From Chimaeribacter californicus (GTDB lineage Bacteria; Pseudomonadota; Gammaproteobacteria; Enterobacterales; Enterobacteriaceae), in the NCBI RefSeq assembly GCF_002858675.1, contig NZ_PJZF01000006.1, positions 124,001 through 188,000 on the forward strand: a stretch of 64,000 nt of DNA, given 5' to 3'. Numbering within the stretch: position 1 is the first letter of the stretch; every line of letters begins with the position of its first letter. Position numbers and translations under genes: made by a program. Positions 55,414 to 64,000 of this stretch are shown here, one piece after another. The notes under the pieces were generated by a model, which saw nothing but the letters and a program-made list of their open reading frames with translations, did not search any database and had not been told where the DNA came from.

Positions 55414-56220
55414 TCAGTAAGTGTGGGAAGGGTGAATCGACGCATGGAATTCACCATCGCCAACGTTAATGCCCAGAATGGCCGCCACTTTTTTGCTGAC
55501 CAGCTCAATGTCAAAGGCCGCGGCAGAGACCGGGCTGAAATCGATGATCGCCCGCTGGGAGGCGTTGGCTTCCGGCACACATTCGTCACGGTGGACGGTG
55601 CCGAGCAGGCGGTCGCCCAGGCGTTGCTCAAAGAATTGGGTGACGTCACGGCTCAGGGTGCGGCGCATGTCGATCTGGTTGATGACGTAGTAGTCGCCCT
55701 GTTTGTCATTCAGCGCGCTGCCGATCATTTTGTGGTTTTCCATGTGCGGCAGCAGCGACAGGGACGCGGTGTCTGCCAGCATCACCACCAGGTGCAGATC
55801 CGCCAGCGCTTTCACGGCTTTCAGCGCCGCACTCGGGCCGGGCGGGAAGTCCGCCAGGATCACCAGGCCGGGGTAGTTCAGCACTGACTGTAACCCACGT
55901 GCGAGGAAGTGCGGGTCGGCGGTGAGCTGCTGCTCAAACGCGAGGCGCTGGGCTTCTTCTGCCTCGCCATACGGCAGCACGAAGGTGTTGGAACCAGCCT
56001 TGAGGATGAACTGGCTCCAGTCGGACGCCTCCGTCGCCTCCGCCACAAAGCCGCGCCCGTCCGGGACCGGCACGCCAAAGTGCAGCCGCAGGGCGTTCTG
56101 CACATCAAAATCAATCACCAGTACTTTGCTGCCGCTGCGCGCCAGCGCATAGGCCAGGTTGGCGGTCAGGGTGGTTTTGCCGACGCCCCCTTTGGGCGAA
56201 CAGACACAGACTAACGGCAT
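55414..56220 (-). CDS. bcsQ: cellulose biosynthesis ATPase BcsQ (ParA/MinD type)
   Basis: The 268-aa P-loop ATPase has the deviant Walker A SPKGGVGKTTLTANLAYAL at the N-terminus, VIDFDVQNALRLHFG and ILADFPPGPSAAL. BcsQ localises the cellulose machine at the pole and associates with other Bcs cytoplasmic proteins. It overlaps bcsO by 10 bases and precedes bcsA by 19 bases. Confidence 0.94.
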   Translation of the reverse strand: MPLVCVCSPKGGVGKTTLTANLAYALARSGSKVLVIDFDVQNALRLHFGVPVPDGRGFVAEATEASDWSQFILKAGSNTFVLPYGEAEEAQRLAFEQQLTADPHFLARGLQSVLNYPGLVILADFPPGPSAALKAVKALADLHLVVMLADTASLSLLPHMENHKMIGSALNDKQGDYYVINQIDMRRTLSRDVTQFFEQRLGDRLLGTVHRDECVPEANASQRAIIDFSPVSAAAFDIELVSKKVAAILGINVGDGEFHASIHPSHTY

Positions 56221-56681
56221 GAGGAAATCATCTCTAACAGGGGCTGAAGCGGTGTGTCACGGCGGGCATCCGCAGCCGGTTGGGCCACGGCTTTGGGCCG
56301 GAACAACGAGGTGTAACGCGCCGCGCCGGTAGCCGGTGCCGTGACGGCGGGCCCTGCAGGTGAGGCGGCGTGCGGGGCAGGCGAAACGGCATCCCGGATG
56401 GGCGGGGCAGACGGGGCAGCGGCCGGCGGCAGCATCTCTCCCAGGGTACTGAGCAGGCCGTCAGTGGCGAACTCCCGTTCGGAGACCGGCATCGGCGCGG
56501 GTTGCACGGTGCGTTGGTTGCTGCCCAGGGCACCGGGGGCTTCGGCGGTCGCCGATAGTTGCCGCAGGATCGCCCAGTTCTGTTGCGCACCCTCCTGGCC
56601 ATTATCGGGAATTTCCTTGTAATCAATCCCTTCCATGTGGGTTTTTTCTTTGAAACGTTTAATATCGTCGTACTTATTCAT
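56211..56681 (-). CDS. bcsO: cellulose biosynthesis protein BcsO
   Basis: The 156-aa protein has an N-terminal stretch resembling BcsR (DDIKRFKEKTHMEGIDYKEI), a low-complexity Pro/Ala-rich middle (about 60-120), and a C-terminal YTSLFRPK with TPLQPLLEMISSCR, a tail I associate with BcsO proteins. It probably is a cytoplasmic accessory that partners BcsQ. It is the first gene of the operon. The Shine-Dalgarno is weak. The BcsO name is moderately certain; BcsR-fusion is the alternative description. Confidence 0.72.
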   Translation of the reverse strand: MNKYDDIKRFKEKTHMEGIDYKEIPDNGQEGAQQNWAILRQLSATAEAPGALGSNQRTVQPAPMPVSEREFATDGLLSTLGEMLPPAAAPSAPPIRDAVSPAPHAASPAGPAVTAPATGAARYTSLFRPKAVAQPAADARRDTPLQPLLEMISSCR

Positions 56682-57444
56682 CAGGACGGCCTATACGATG
56701 GAGTGGGTGCCGGGGATAAAGACGTGGAAAACGCAGTCGATCGTTCCGGCATTCCCTGCAGGAAAGGCTATTCAGGTGACGTCGCAGCTCCCCCGTTGCT
56801 GGAGCGCGCCTAATATATCAATTCCCAAACAGATTAATAGTGCAGCGATCAGGCGGAAAAATAGCTGCCTGATGAGTGCTTTAGTGTTTTGTTCTGAGGT
56901 AAATCCTATTAGGGTTTTTTCATACTCGCCTAAGTGAATCATTAAATTGCTGCCAGCGTAAAGCTCTGTTTATCCCTTATTTATGTAGTGAATTTTATAA
57001 ATATTTTTAATGTTTTAGTGTGATCATCCGACCACTCAGACCCGCAGAAGGCGGGGGCCGGCATGTGACATGCCGCAGAAAAAGGGGAATTGGGGCGCTT
57101 TAGGCTAGGATAAGGATGAAAACCGCCTTTTTCCCGGTGAATCCTGCCGGTCAGGGGCTTTCCGGCCGTGGAAACCCGTATACTGGGGCACCCGCCGGTG
57201 GCCGGTAAGCGTGCTGCCCGGCCTGCGCTGGTTTTGGTAATGAATTTAACTGTTTGTTACCAACGCGGATCGCGTATTACCATGGGGAACCGTGCCGGAG
57301 GGTATGACCTCCGATGTGACGGCAAAAAATAGGATGAACAGGCAATGATGCCGCGTGAGAGACTTCCGCGCCGGACGCAGTTCTCAATTCTTTCCAGCCA
57401 CGGGCGCGCTGCCGGTGGCCGATCCCAGTGTGTGACGGAGACGT
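56682..57444. promoter_or_regulatory. 763-bp divergent region between bcsO and the hmsP-like gene
   Basis: No gene is called. The AT-rich part at 56860-57030 probably carries the bcs operon promoter (minus strand). On the other side lie GGCATG-TGA-CATGCC (57060-57074) and an inverted repeat TTGGTAA/TTACCAA (57234-57240 and 57257-57263), with ATTACC again at 57275, which may bind a regulator of the phosphodiesterase gene. GACGGAGAC precedes the ATG at 57445. Confidence 0.45.
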
Positions 57445-59490
57445 ATGTTGCGGGTCAGACGTTCGTTAACGATTAAGCAGATGGCAGCCGTGTCCGGCGT
57501 AACGCTGGTAACGCTCTGCATCTTTATTACCATCCAGCTGTTTCACCTGGCGCAGCAGCGCCGGGAGGATTACGCCCAGCAAATGGAACAGGTGGCCCAT
57601 TCTATCCGCCAGCCGCTGGCGGAGGCGGTGCTGAATGTTGACCTGCCGCAGGCGCACCTGTTGCTGAATACCTTTAAGCCGCTCGGCATTGTGACCCGCG
57701 CCAACGTGGTACTGCCGAATGATATCCAGGTGCTGCACGGCGATTTCCCGGCGGAGCGGCCGGTGCCGGCGATTATTTCCAGCCTGTTTGACCTGCCGGT
57801 GCGCATCAGCGTGCCGCTCTATACCCTGGAGCGGATGCCCGCCCACCCCAAGCCGCTGGCCTACCTGGTGTTGCAGGCGGACTCCTGGCGGCTCTACCAG
57901 CAGATCCGCAATATCATGATCACGCTGCTTGCCACCTATCTGCTGATGGCGCTGGTGCTCTCCGTGGCGGTGAGCTGGTGCATGAACCGGCTGATGGTGC
58001 ACCCGCTGCGCCATATGGCCCGCGAGCTGGACGCGCTGGAAGAGGGGCAGGTTTTGCACCACCAGCTGAAGGTCTCGCCACTGCACATGGATGACGAGCT
58101 GGGGATGCTGGCGCGCCACTATAACCGCAACCAGCAACTGCTGGCCCGGCGCTTTGGTGAAAGCCCGCGTGAGTGGCCGCGCCACCCGGTCACCGCGCTG
58201 CCGAACGAGTCGCTGTTTACGGAGCTGCTGGCGCAATATTTGCGTTTTCAGCTGCGCCCGGCACGCTTCAACCTGTTGCTGATCGATGTAGAGACGTTGC
58301 AGGAAGCGGCCGGGGTGCTGAATGAGGCCCAGCGCAACGCGATGTTACAGACCGTGGTGGCCCGCATCCGCAGCGCGCTCTCGGACAACGATGAGCTGGG
58401 CCAGCCCGGCCCGCACGAGTTCATTGTGCTGGCGCGCGGCGCAGAGCGGCCGTTCCAGGCGATGCGGCTGGCGCGTGAAATTATGGCAGCGGTCAATGCC
58501 GCGCTGACGGAAGGTGACCTTACAGTGCGCCCGGTTGCCAGTATCGGCATTGCCCATTATGCCGGTGACGGCACGCTGGGCGCAGAGGCGTTGATCCTGA
58601 ATGCCCGGTCGGCGCTGGTGTCGGCCCACCATCAGGGCAAAAACCAGATCCTGTTCTTTGACCCGGAACTGACGCGCAAAACCCAGCAGCGGCTGACGCA
58701 GGAGAGCGATACCTTGCAGGCGCTGGAGCATAATGAGTTCGCGCTGTTCCTCCAGCCGCAGATTGACCTGAAAAGCGACCAGATTATCGGGGCCGAGGCG
58801 CTGTTGCGCCGCCGGATGCCGGACGGCAGCTATAGCCTGGACGCGGAGTTCATTCCGTTTGCCGAAGAGATCGGCCTGATTGTGCCGCTGGGCTACTGGG
58901 TGCTGGAGCAAGGCTGCCGCATCCTGGCGGACTGGCAGCGGGAAGGGATCACGATCCCGCTGTCGGTGAACCTCTCCGGGGTGCAGATTCAGCAACGCAA
59001 CTTCCTGCTGGAGCTGAAAACGCTGCTCAGCCGTTACCAGATTAAACCGGGCATGCTGGTGCTGGAGATCACCGAAACCGCCCGCATCGACGATCTTGAC
59101 CGGGCGCTGAAACTGCTCAGTGAACTGCACCACTCCGGTGTGTCGGTGGCGCTGGATGATTTCGGCATGGGTTATTCCAGCCTCAACTACCTTAACCGCC
59201 TGCGCTGCCTGCCGATCAATATCATTAAAATTGACCGCAGCTTTATCAGCAGCTTGCCGGAAGATGACCTGATGGTGCGGATTGTCAGCTCCATTGCCCG
59301 CGCCATGAATATCAGCATCATTGCCGAAGGGGTTGAAAACGCCGCCCAGTACCAGTGGCTGAAAGAAAACGACATCCCGATGGCGCAGGGTTACCTGTTC
59401 GCCCGGCCGATGCCGCGCAACGCTTTTGAGCACCTCTTGCGCCAGGGGCTGCCCCCTGTCGCCCTGCCGCCGGGGGAGCCGGGCGCTTAA
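57445..59490 (+). CDS. hmsP: HmsP/PdeK-like c-di-GMP phosphodiesterase (degenerate GGDEF plus EAL)
   Basis: The 681-aa inner-membrane protein has helices at about 12-32 and 155-178 flanking a periplasmic sensor, a HAMP-like linker (MNRLMVHPLRHMARELDALE), a degenerate GGDEF (GPHEF in place of GGDEF) around 335, and an EAL domain (about 430-670) with AEALLRR, NLSGVQIQ, EITE, DDFGMGYSS, KIDRSFI and AEGVEN, all needed for activity. It should degrade c-di-GMP and oppose cellulose synthase activation by the PilZ of BcsA. It matches HmsP of Yersinia and YhjK/PdeK of E. coli, and sits next to bcs as there. Confidence 0.9.
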   Translation: MLRVRRSLTIKQMAAVSGVTLVTLCIFITIQLFHLAQQRREDYAQQMEQVAHSIRQPLAEAVLNVDLPQAHLLLNTFKPLGIVTRANVVLPNDIQVLHGDFPAERPVPAIISSLFDLPVRISVPLYTLERMPAHPKPLAYLVLQADSWRLYQQIRNIMITLLATYLLMALVLSVAVSWCMNRLMVHPLRHMARELDALEEGQVLHHQLKVSPLHMDDELGMLARHYNRNQQLLARRFGESPREWPRHPVTALPNESLFTELLAQYLRFQLRPARFNLLLIDVETLQEAAGVLNEAQRNAMLQTVVARIRSALSDNDELGQPGPHEFIVLARGAERPFQAMRLAREIMAAVNAALTEGDLTVRPVASIGIAHYAGDGTLGAEALILNARSALVSAHHQGKNQILFFDPELTRKTQQRLTQESDTLQALEHNEFALFLQPQIDLKSDQIIGAEALLRRRMPDGSYSLDAEFIPFAEEIGLIVPLGYWVLEQGCRILADWQREGITIPLSVNLSGVQIQQRNFLLELKTLLSRYQIKPGMLVLEITETARIDDLDRALKLLSELHHSGVSVALDDFGMGYSSLNYLNRLRCLPINIIKIDRSFISSLPEDDLMVRIVSSIARAMNISIIAEGVENAAQYQWLKENDIPMAQGYLFARPMPRNAFEHLLRQGLPPVALPPGEPGA

Positions 59491-59702
59491 CCGCCTGCGG
59501 GCCGGGTGCCATGCCCGGCCAAGCTCCCTCGCCTTCCTCTTCCTCCCCGCAGTGAATCGATTCAGCTCATACTTTGCCATGAACGGTTGTTGCAATCGGA
59601 GACAAATCATTTCCAAGATGTTGTCTTGATGTTACTTTCGCCGCTGCTGTCATGCCCGTGTGGGCAGTGGGTGACGGCCCTCTCCAGCACAGGATATCGA
59701 TC

Positions 59703-60983
59703 ATGAAAAAGTTGTTTAAGAGCCTCTATTTTCAGGTATTAACCGCGATCACCCTCGGGGTGTTACTCGGGCATTTCTATCCGGAGCTGGGGGCGCAGAT
59801 GAAGCCGCTGGGTGACGGCTTCGTTAAACTGATTAAAATGATTATCGCCCCGGTCATTTTCTGTACCGTGGTGACCGGCATCGCCGGGATGGAAAGCATG
59901 AAGGCGGTGGGGCGCACCGGGGCCATCGCGCTGCTCTATTTTGAGGTGGTCAGCACGCTGGCGCTGATTATCGGGCTGGTGATTGTGAACGTGGTGCAGC
60001 CGGGGGCGGGCATGAACATCGACCCGGCCACGCTGGATGCCAAATCCGTGGCGGTGTATGCCGAACAGGCGCAGCAGCAGGGCATCATCCCGTTCCTGCT
60101 CGACATTATTCCCGGCAGCGTGATCGGCGCCTTTGCCAGCGGCAATATTTTGCAGGTGCTGCTGTTTGCGGTGCTGTTCGGTTTTGCGCTGCACCGGCTG
60201 GGCGATAAAGGCCAGCTGATGTTCAATATGATCGAGAGCTTCTCGAAGGTGATTTTCGGCATCATCAATATGATCATGCGCCTGGCCCCGCTCGGGGCAT
60301 TCGGGGCCATGGCTTTTACCATCGGCAAATATGGCGTCGGGTCGCTGGTGCAGCTCGGGCAATTGATCCTCTGCTTCTACCTGACCTGCATCCTGTTTGT
60401 GGTGGTGGTACTGGGCCTGATCGCCCGCGTGACCGGCTTCAGCATCTTCCGCTTTATCAACTATATCAAAGAGGAGCTGCTGATTGTGCTCGGCACCTCT
60501 TCCTCAGAATCGGCGCTGCCGCGGATGCTGGACAAGATGGAGCGGCTTGGCTGCCAGAAATCGGTGGTGGGGCTGGTGATCCCGACCGGGTACTCGTTTA
60601 ACCTCGACGGTACCTCCATCTACCTGACCATGGCCGCGGTGTTTATTGCGCAGGCCACCAACTCGCACATGGACATCTGGCACCAGGTAACCCTGCTGGT
60701 GGTGCTGCTGCTCTCTTCGAAAGGGGCGGCCGGGGTCACCGGCAGCGGCTTTATCGTCCTGGCGGCGACGCTCTCTGCCGTGGGCCACCTGCCGGTGACC
60801 GGGCTGGCGCTGATTCTGGGCATTGACCGCTTTATGTCTGAGGCGCGTGCGCTGACCAACCTGGTCGGCAATGGCGTGGCCACCGTGGTGGTGGCGAAGC
60901 GGGTCGGCCAACTGGACGAAAAACAGCTGTACAACGTTTTACACCACAAGAAAGCCTCTTCCGGCCCGGTCTCCTCTTCCTGA
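59703..60983 (+). CDS. dctA: C4-dicarboxylate:cation symporter DctA
   Basis: DctA imports succinate, fumarate, malate and aspartate aerobically. The 426-aa protein is close to E. coli (428) and collinear: [20 protein letters not shown], the [19 protein letters not shown] loop, [20 protein letters not shown] and [13 protein letters not shown]-type hairpin ([19 protein letters not shown]). I start at ATG 59703; the upstream in-frame codons are leader. It follows the phosphodiesterase gene by 212 bases, which are expected to hold its promoter. Confidence 0.97.
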   Translation: MKKLFKSLYFQVLTAITLGVLLGHFYPELGAQMKPLGDGFVKLIKMIIAPVIFCTVVTGIAGMESMKAVGRTGAIALLYFEVVSTLALIIGLVIVNVVQPGAGMNIDPATLDAKSVAVYAEQAQQQGIIPFLLDIIPGSVIGAFASGNILQVLLFAVLFGFALHRLGDKGQLMFNMIESFSKVIFGIINMIMRLAPLGAFGAMAFTIGKYGVGSLVQLGQLILCFYLTCILFVVVVLGLIARVTGFSIFRFINYIKEELLIVLGTSSSESALPRMLDKMERLGCQKSVVGLVIPTGYSFNLDGTSIYLTMAAVFIAQATNSHMDIWHQVTLLVVLLLSSKGAAGVTGSGFIVLAATLSAVGHLPVTGLALILGIDRFMSEARALTNLVGNGVATVVVAKRVGQLDEKQLYNVLHHKKASSGPVSSS

Positions 60984-61031
60984 TCGCGCGTACATCGCGG
61001 CATTAAGCCGCACTTGCATGCTGTTTGCTGC

Positions 61032-61070
61032 TAAAAGCCACCCTTTACTTGATGTAAGCGGTGGCTTTTC
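61032..61070 (+). terminator. terminator of dctA
   Basis: AAAAGCCACC...GGTGGCTTTT forms a hairpin with a TTTT tail about 50 bases after the dctA stop. The A-tract on the other side could serve the minus strand as well. Confidence 0.85.
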
Positions 61071-61282
61071 CTCATAATACCCCGCCGCCGCTGGCCCGCT
61101 GATGCTCAAATCGCCGCTTTTTTTCACTTTCATGTGGTGACATCGGCAGGGGTTCGCGGTCAAACACAGGTTATCTCCCGTTTCCGCATGATTGACACGC
61201 ACAGGGCAGAGCTGCGTTCCCGGAGTATGGAACGAACGAATTCTAATAGAAAAATCGGACTGTTATTTAAGTAGGGGTTCAC

Positions 61283-62767
61283 ATGCAGGGCACCAAAATT
61301 CGTCTTTTAGTTGGTGGGTTACTGCTGGTTGCCGCCAGCAGCAGCGTGCAGGCTGAAGCACTACAACCCGATCCTGCCTGGCAGCAGGGCAAGTTGGACA
61401 ATGGGTTCACCTGGCAGCTGCTGGCCACGCCGCAGCGTCCCACCGACCGTATTCAACTGCGCCTGATGGTGCGCGCCGGCTCGCTGGTCGAGAGCGCGCA
61501 ACAAACCGGCTTTGCTCATCTGTTGCCGCACCTGGCACTGATCCGCAGCCAGAGTTTCAGCGCGCCCCAGCTTCAATCCCTGTGGCAGCAGGCGATCGAC
61601 AACGACCGGCCGTTGCCGCCGGCCATCTCGTCGTATGATTACACGCTGTACAACCTGAGCCTGCCCACCAACCGCCCGGAGCTGCTGAAAGAAGCGCTGA
61701 CCTGGCTGGCGGACACCAGCGGCGCGCTGGTCACGGACACGCCCACCGTGCAGGCGGCGATGGACACCTTCCAGGACCCGATCGGCACCCAGCCGCCGGA
61801 CGCGCAAGACCCGTGGTGGCGCTACCGCATGAAAGGCTCCACGCTGCTGGCGCACGATCCCGGCCAGCGCCCCGACCGGCCGGTCAATATTGACGAGCTG
61901 AACAAATTCTACCGCCAGTGGTACACGCCGGACGCCATGACGCTCTATGTGGTCGGCAATGTGGACAGCCGCAGCATCGGCGAGCAGATCGGCAAAACCT
62001 TTGGCGGGCTGAAGGGCAAACGCGAAACGCCGCCGGTGATGCCGACCCTCTCCCCGCTGCCGCCGCAGGCGGTCACGCTGATTGCTGACGGCCTGAGCCA
62101 GGATCGCCTCTCTTTGATCTGGGACGCGCCGTGGCAACCGATCCGCGATTCCCAGTCACTCAGCCGTTACTGGCGCAGCGACCTGGCGCGCGAGGCACTG
62201 TTTATGCACCTGCAACAGCAACTCAACGGCAAAGCCAAAGCGATAAACCTCGGCTTTGACTGCCAGGTGCAGTACCAGCGCAGCCAGTGCGCCATCCGTA
62301 TGGAGACGCCGAACGCCGTGCTGCTGCCGGACTTTACCGCGCTGGTCACCGAGCTGGCGAACGTGCGGGACAATGGCCTGACGCAGCAGGAGTTTGATGC
62401 GCTGATGGCGCAGAAGAACGACCAGCTCAGCAAGCTGTTCGCCACCTATGCCCGCACCAGCACCGATGTGCTGACCAACCAGCGCCTGCGCTCGCAGGAA
62501 AATGGGGTGGTGGACATCGCGCCGGAGCTGTACCAGAAGTTGCGCCAGGCCTTTCTGGCCTCGCTCAGCCTGCCGCTGCTGAACCAGGAGCTGAAGCAGC
62601 AGTTGTCGGTTGATCCGGCACTGGTGCTGATGCAGCCGAAAGGCGAAGCGGAGATGAGCGTGCAGGCGTTGCAGGAGGCGTATAACCGCGTGATGCTGCC
62701 GGCCCCGGCCGTGGTGCCGTCTGTGGATGAAGCGAAAGCTGACGCGGCGGCTGCGGCCACACCGTAA
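61283..62767 (+). CDS. yhjJ: YhjJ, M16 peptidase-like periplasmic protein lacking the zinc motif
   Basis: The 494-aa protein has a signal peptide (LLVGGLLLVAASSSVQA) and the insulinase/M16 fold. The usual HxxEH zinc site is replaced by HLLPH in GFAHLLPHLAL, so catalysis is unlikely. The second half matches E. coli YhjJ closely (FYRQWYTPDAMTLYVVGNVD, RSDLAREALF, NGVVDIAPELYQKLRQ). The role is unknown. Gene order dctA-yhjJ-kdgK is conserved with E. coli. Confidence 0.93.
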   Translation: MQGTKIRLLVGGLLLVAASSSVQAEALQPDPAWQQGKLDNGFTWQLLATPQRPTDRIQLRLMVRAGSLVESAQQTGFAHLLPHLALIRSQSFSAPQLQSLWQQAIDNDRPLPPAISSYDYTLYNLSLPTNRPELLKEALTWLADTSGALVTDTPTVQAAMDTFQDPIGTQPPDAQDPWWRYRMKGSTLLAHDPGQRPDRPVNIDELNKFYRQWYTPDAMTLYVVGNVDSRSIGEQIGKTFGGLKGKRETPPVMPTLSPLPPQAVTLIADGLSQDRLSLIWDAPWQPIRDSQSLSRYWRSDLAREALFMHLQQQLNGKAKAINLGFDCQVQYQRSQCAIRMETPNAVLLPDFTALVTELANVRDNGLTQQEFDALMAQKNDQLSKLFATYARTSTDVLTNQRLRSQENGVVDIAPELYQKLRQAFLASLSLPLLNQELKQQLSVDPALVLMQPKGEAEMSVQALQEAYNRVMLPAPAVVPSVDEAKADAAAAATP

Positions 62768-62787
62768 CCCGGCACGGCCGGGCCGCT

Positions 62788-62818
62788 AAAAAAAACGTGC
62801 CGGCTTTTGCCGGCACGT
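62788..62818 (-). terminator. terminator of kdgK
   Basis: On the minus strand ACGTGCCGGC-AAAA-GCCGGCACGT is followed by TTTTTTT. It lies 39 bases after the kdgK stop and would also cap yhjJ. Confidence 0.88.
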
Positions 62819-62856
62819 CTGTTTCTGCGGCTCCCAAGGCTTAGCGCGGCCAGGGA

Positions 62857-63789
62857 TCAGCGCGGCATCGCCTCCAGCGGGATGATCGCACCCCGGTGGC
62901 GGATCACGGTGCTGGCGGTGAGGTGGCCGCGTTCGGCAGCGGCCACCACATCACCGCCGGTCAGCCGCACTGCCAGGTACCCGGCGCTGAAGGAATCCCC
63001 GGCGGCCGTGGTGTCCACCACCTCTTCTTTCGCCAGCTTCACCGCTGCCACTTCATGCAGCGTGCCCTGCGGATCTGAAACCAGGCACGCCTCTGCCCCG
63101 CGTTTGATTACAATCTCCGTCACGCCCAGCGCGCGGGTACGGGCGATCACTGCCCCGACCGGTTGTTCACCCCACAGCGCATCCTCATCATCCAGCGTCA
63201 GGAACGCGATGTCGGTGCAGGCGAGCATCGCCTGATACGCCTGCTGCGTCTCTTCCCGCTGTTGCCACAGGCGCGGGCGGTAGTTGTTGTCAAAAATCAC
63301 CTTGCCGCCATGGGCGCGGCAGTCCCGCAGCAGGGTCATCAACCGTTCGCGCCGTTCCGGCGTCAGGATCGCCAGGCTGATGCCGCTCAGGTAGAGATAA
63401 TCATAGTGGGCCAGCTGTTCACACAGTGCGTCCGCCTGCGGGCCGTCCAGCCAGAAGCGGGCGGCGGCCTCATTGCGCCAGTAGTAGAACGTGCGTTCGC
63501 CCTGCGCGTCGGTCTCAATGAAATAGAGACCGGGCAACTTATTCTCCAGCCGCTGTACCAGGGAGGTATTGACCTTTTCACGCTGCCAGGCCGCCAGCAT
63601 CTCCTGGCTGAAGGTGTCCGTGCCGAGCGCGGTGACGTAGTGTACGCCCAGCGTCGTCTCCGGCACCTGGCGGGCGAGGTAGACGGCGGTGTTCAGCGTA
63701 TCGCCGCCAAAGCCGCGGCTGAGATCCGCACCTTTTTGCGACAGTTCAATCATACATTCGCCGATAACGGCAATTTTCTGGCTTGTCAT
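62857..63789 (-). CDS. kdgK: 2-dehydro-3-deoxygluconokinase KdgK
   Basis: KdgK phosphorylates KDG to KDPG, linking pectin/hexuronate breakdown to the Entner-Doudoroff pathway. The 310-aa protein is the E. coli length, a PfkB-family kinase: GECMIELSQKG, GGDTLNTAVYLAR, FDNNYRPRLW, and VVDTTAAGDSFSAGYLA with the catalytic Asp. I start at ATG 63789 (MTSQKIAVIG); the longer frame is leader. A KdgR-type palindrome lies about 77 bases upstream. Confidence 0.95.
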   Translation of the reverse strand: MTSQKIAVIGECMIELSQKGADLSRGFGGDTLNTAVYLARQVPETTLGVHYVTALGTDTFSQEMLAAWQREKVNTSLVQRLENKLPGLYFIETDAQGERTFYYWRNEAAARFWLDGPQADALCEQLAHYDYLYLSGISLAILTPERRERLMTLLRDCRAHGGKVIFDNNYRPRLWQQREETQQAYQAMLACTDIAFLTLDDEDALWGEQPVGAVIARTRALGVTEIVIKRGAEACLVSDPQGTLHEVAAVKLAKEEVVDTTAAGDSFSAGYLAVRLTGGDVVAAAERGHLTASTVIRHRGAIIPLEAMPR

Positions 63790-63865
63790 GGTGGCTGGCC
63801 TGTTTAAAGGGGGGTGAATAGGGGTTTCCGGTAGTCTTAACCGAAGGCCGGAGCGAGTCAACAGC

Positions 63866-63884
63866 AATAAAACAACGTTTTAAA
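63866..63884. promoter_or_regulatory. KdgR-box-like palindrome upstream of kdgK
   Basis: AATAAAACAACGTTTTAAA contains TAAAAC-N3-GTTTTA, a perfect inverted repeat of the GAAAC-N3-GTTTC type bound by KdgR, the repressor of hexuronate catabolism that is released by KDG. The distance to the kdgK start is suitable. The rest of the window, to base 64000, shows no called gene. Confidence 0.6.
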
Positions 63885-64000
63885 ATTCTTAGGAGAGATC
63901 GCGCTTTTTCTGCCCTCAGGGATTTCAGCGGCTTAGCGCGCAGGCCGTGTAAAGGCCGCGAACCCCACGCCAAAGCGCTTTCCAACGATAAAGTTTCAGG

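Noticed and set aside
55395-55649. N-terminal extension of BcsA within the bcsQ sequence
   Set aside because: The extra residues are read out of frame through conserved bcsQ codons; only the short 17-residue extension from 55445 remains conceivable.

Overview
The window looks like chromosomal DNA of an Enterobacterales species, GC-rich outside a few islands. Many proteins closely match known E. coli proteins (XylH, XylR, YicI, DppA-F, EptB, DctA, YhjJ, KdgK), but the cellulose operon is of the bcsD-containing type, the EAL protein looks like HmsP, and urea is handled by urea carboxylase plus allophanate hydrolase. This suggests a Serratia/Yersiniaceae-like or related soil/plant enterobacterium; the genus cannot be fixed from sequence reading alone.

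Layout. 1-8.6 kb: xylose/xyloside block (truncated xylG, xylH, xylR; then yicJ-yicI on the minus strand), interrupted by a tandem pair of hok/sok type I toxin loci. 8.9-14.2 kb: single genes of protection and transport type (DJ-1-like protein, a small protein with a cystatin-like motif, YohD, YfcF, a Tat-exported YghA-like dehydrogenase, a LysE-type exporter, a YhcN-like secreted protein). 14.5-16.3 kb: an AT-rich type VI secretion cassette with a 237-aa candidate effector, two related 60-aa membrane proteins (candidate immunity proteins), a wrecked hcp/effector fusion and an intact hcp. 16.6-28.8 kb: a YeaQ/YmgE-like protein, then a long minus-strand urea-nitrogen locus (atzF-like allophanate hydrolase, urea carboxylase, GntR regulator, urtABCDE) headed by a near-perfect sigma-54 promoter.

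29-37.5 kb: membrane-anchored hydrolase, HD phosphohydrolase, ohrR and ohr with a shared operator-like element, eptB, tRNA-Pro(CGG), a third hok/sok locus on the opposite strand, a Rieske/FAD oxidoreductase and an SDR. 38.4-44.2 kb: the dppABCDF dipeptide permease operon with a GcvB-type C/A-rich leader and a hairpin-rich dppA-dppB gap. 44.3-45.4 kb: a Fic protein with direct repeats in its promoter. 45.4-59.5 kb: cellulose synthesis (bcsO-Q-A-B-C-D-Z, minus strand) diverging from an HmsP-like c-di-GMP phosphodiesterase. 59.7-63.8 kb: dctA, yhjJ and kdgK, the last with a KdgR-type palindrome.

The least ordinary parts are the T6SS effector/immunity cassette with its recombination scar, the three hok/sok loci (two as a 410-bp tandem duplication), and the small cystatin-motif protein. 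Starts were reassigned where a ribosome binding site or family alignment favoured an internal codon. All homology statements rest on remembered family sequences, not on a search.
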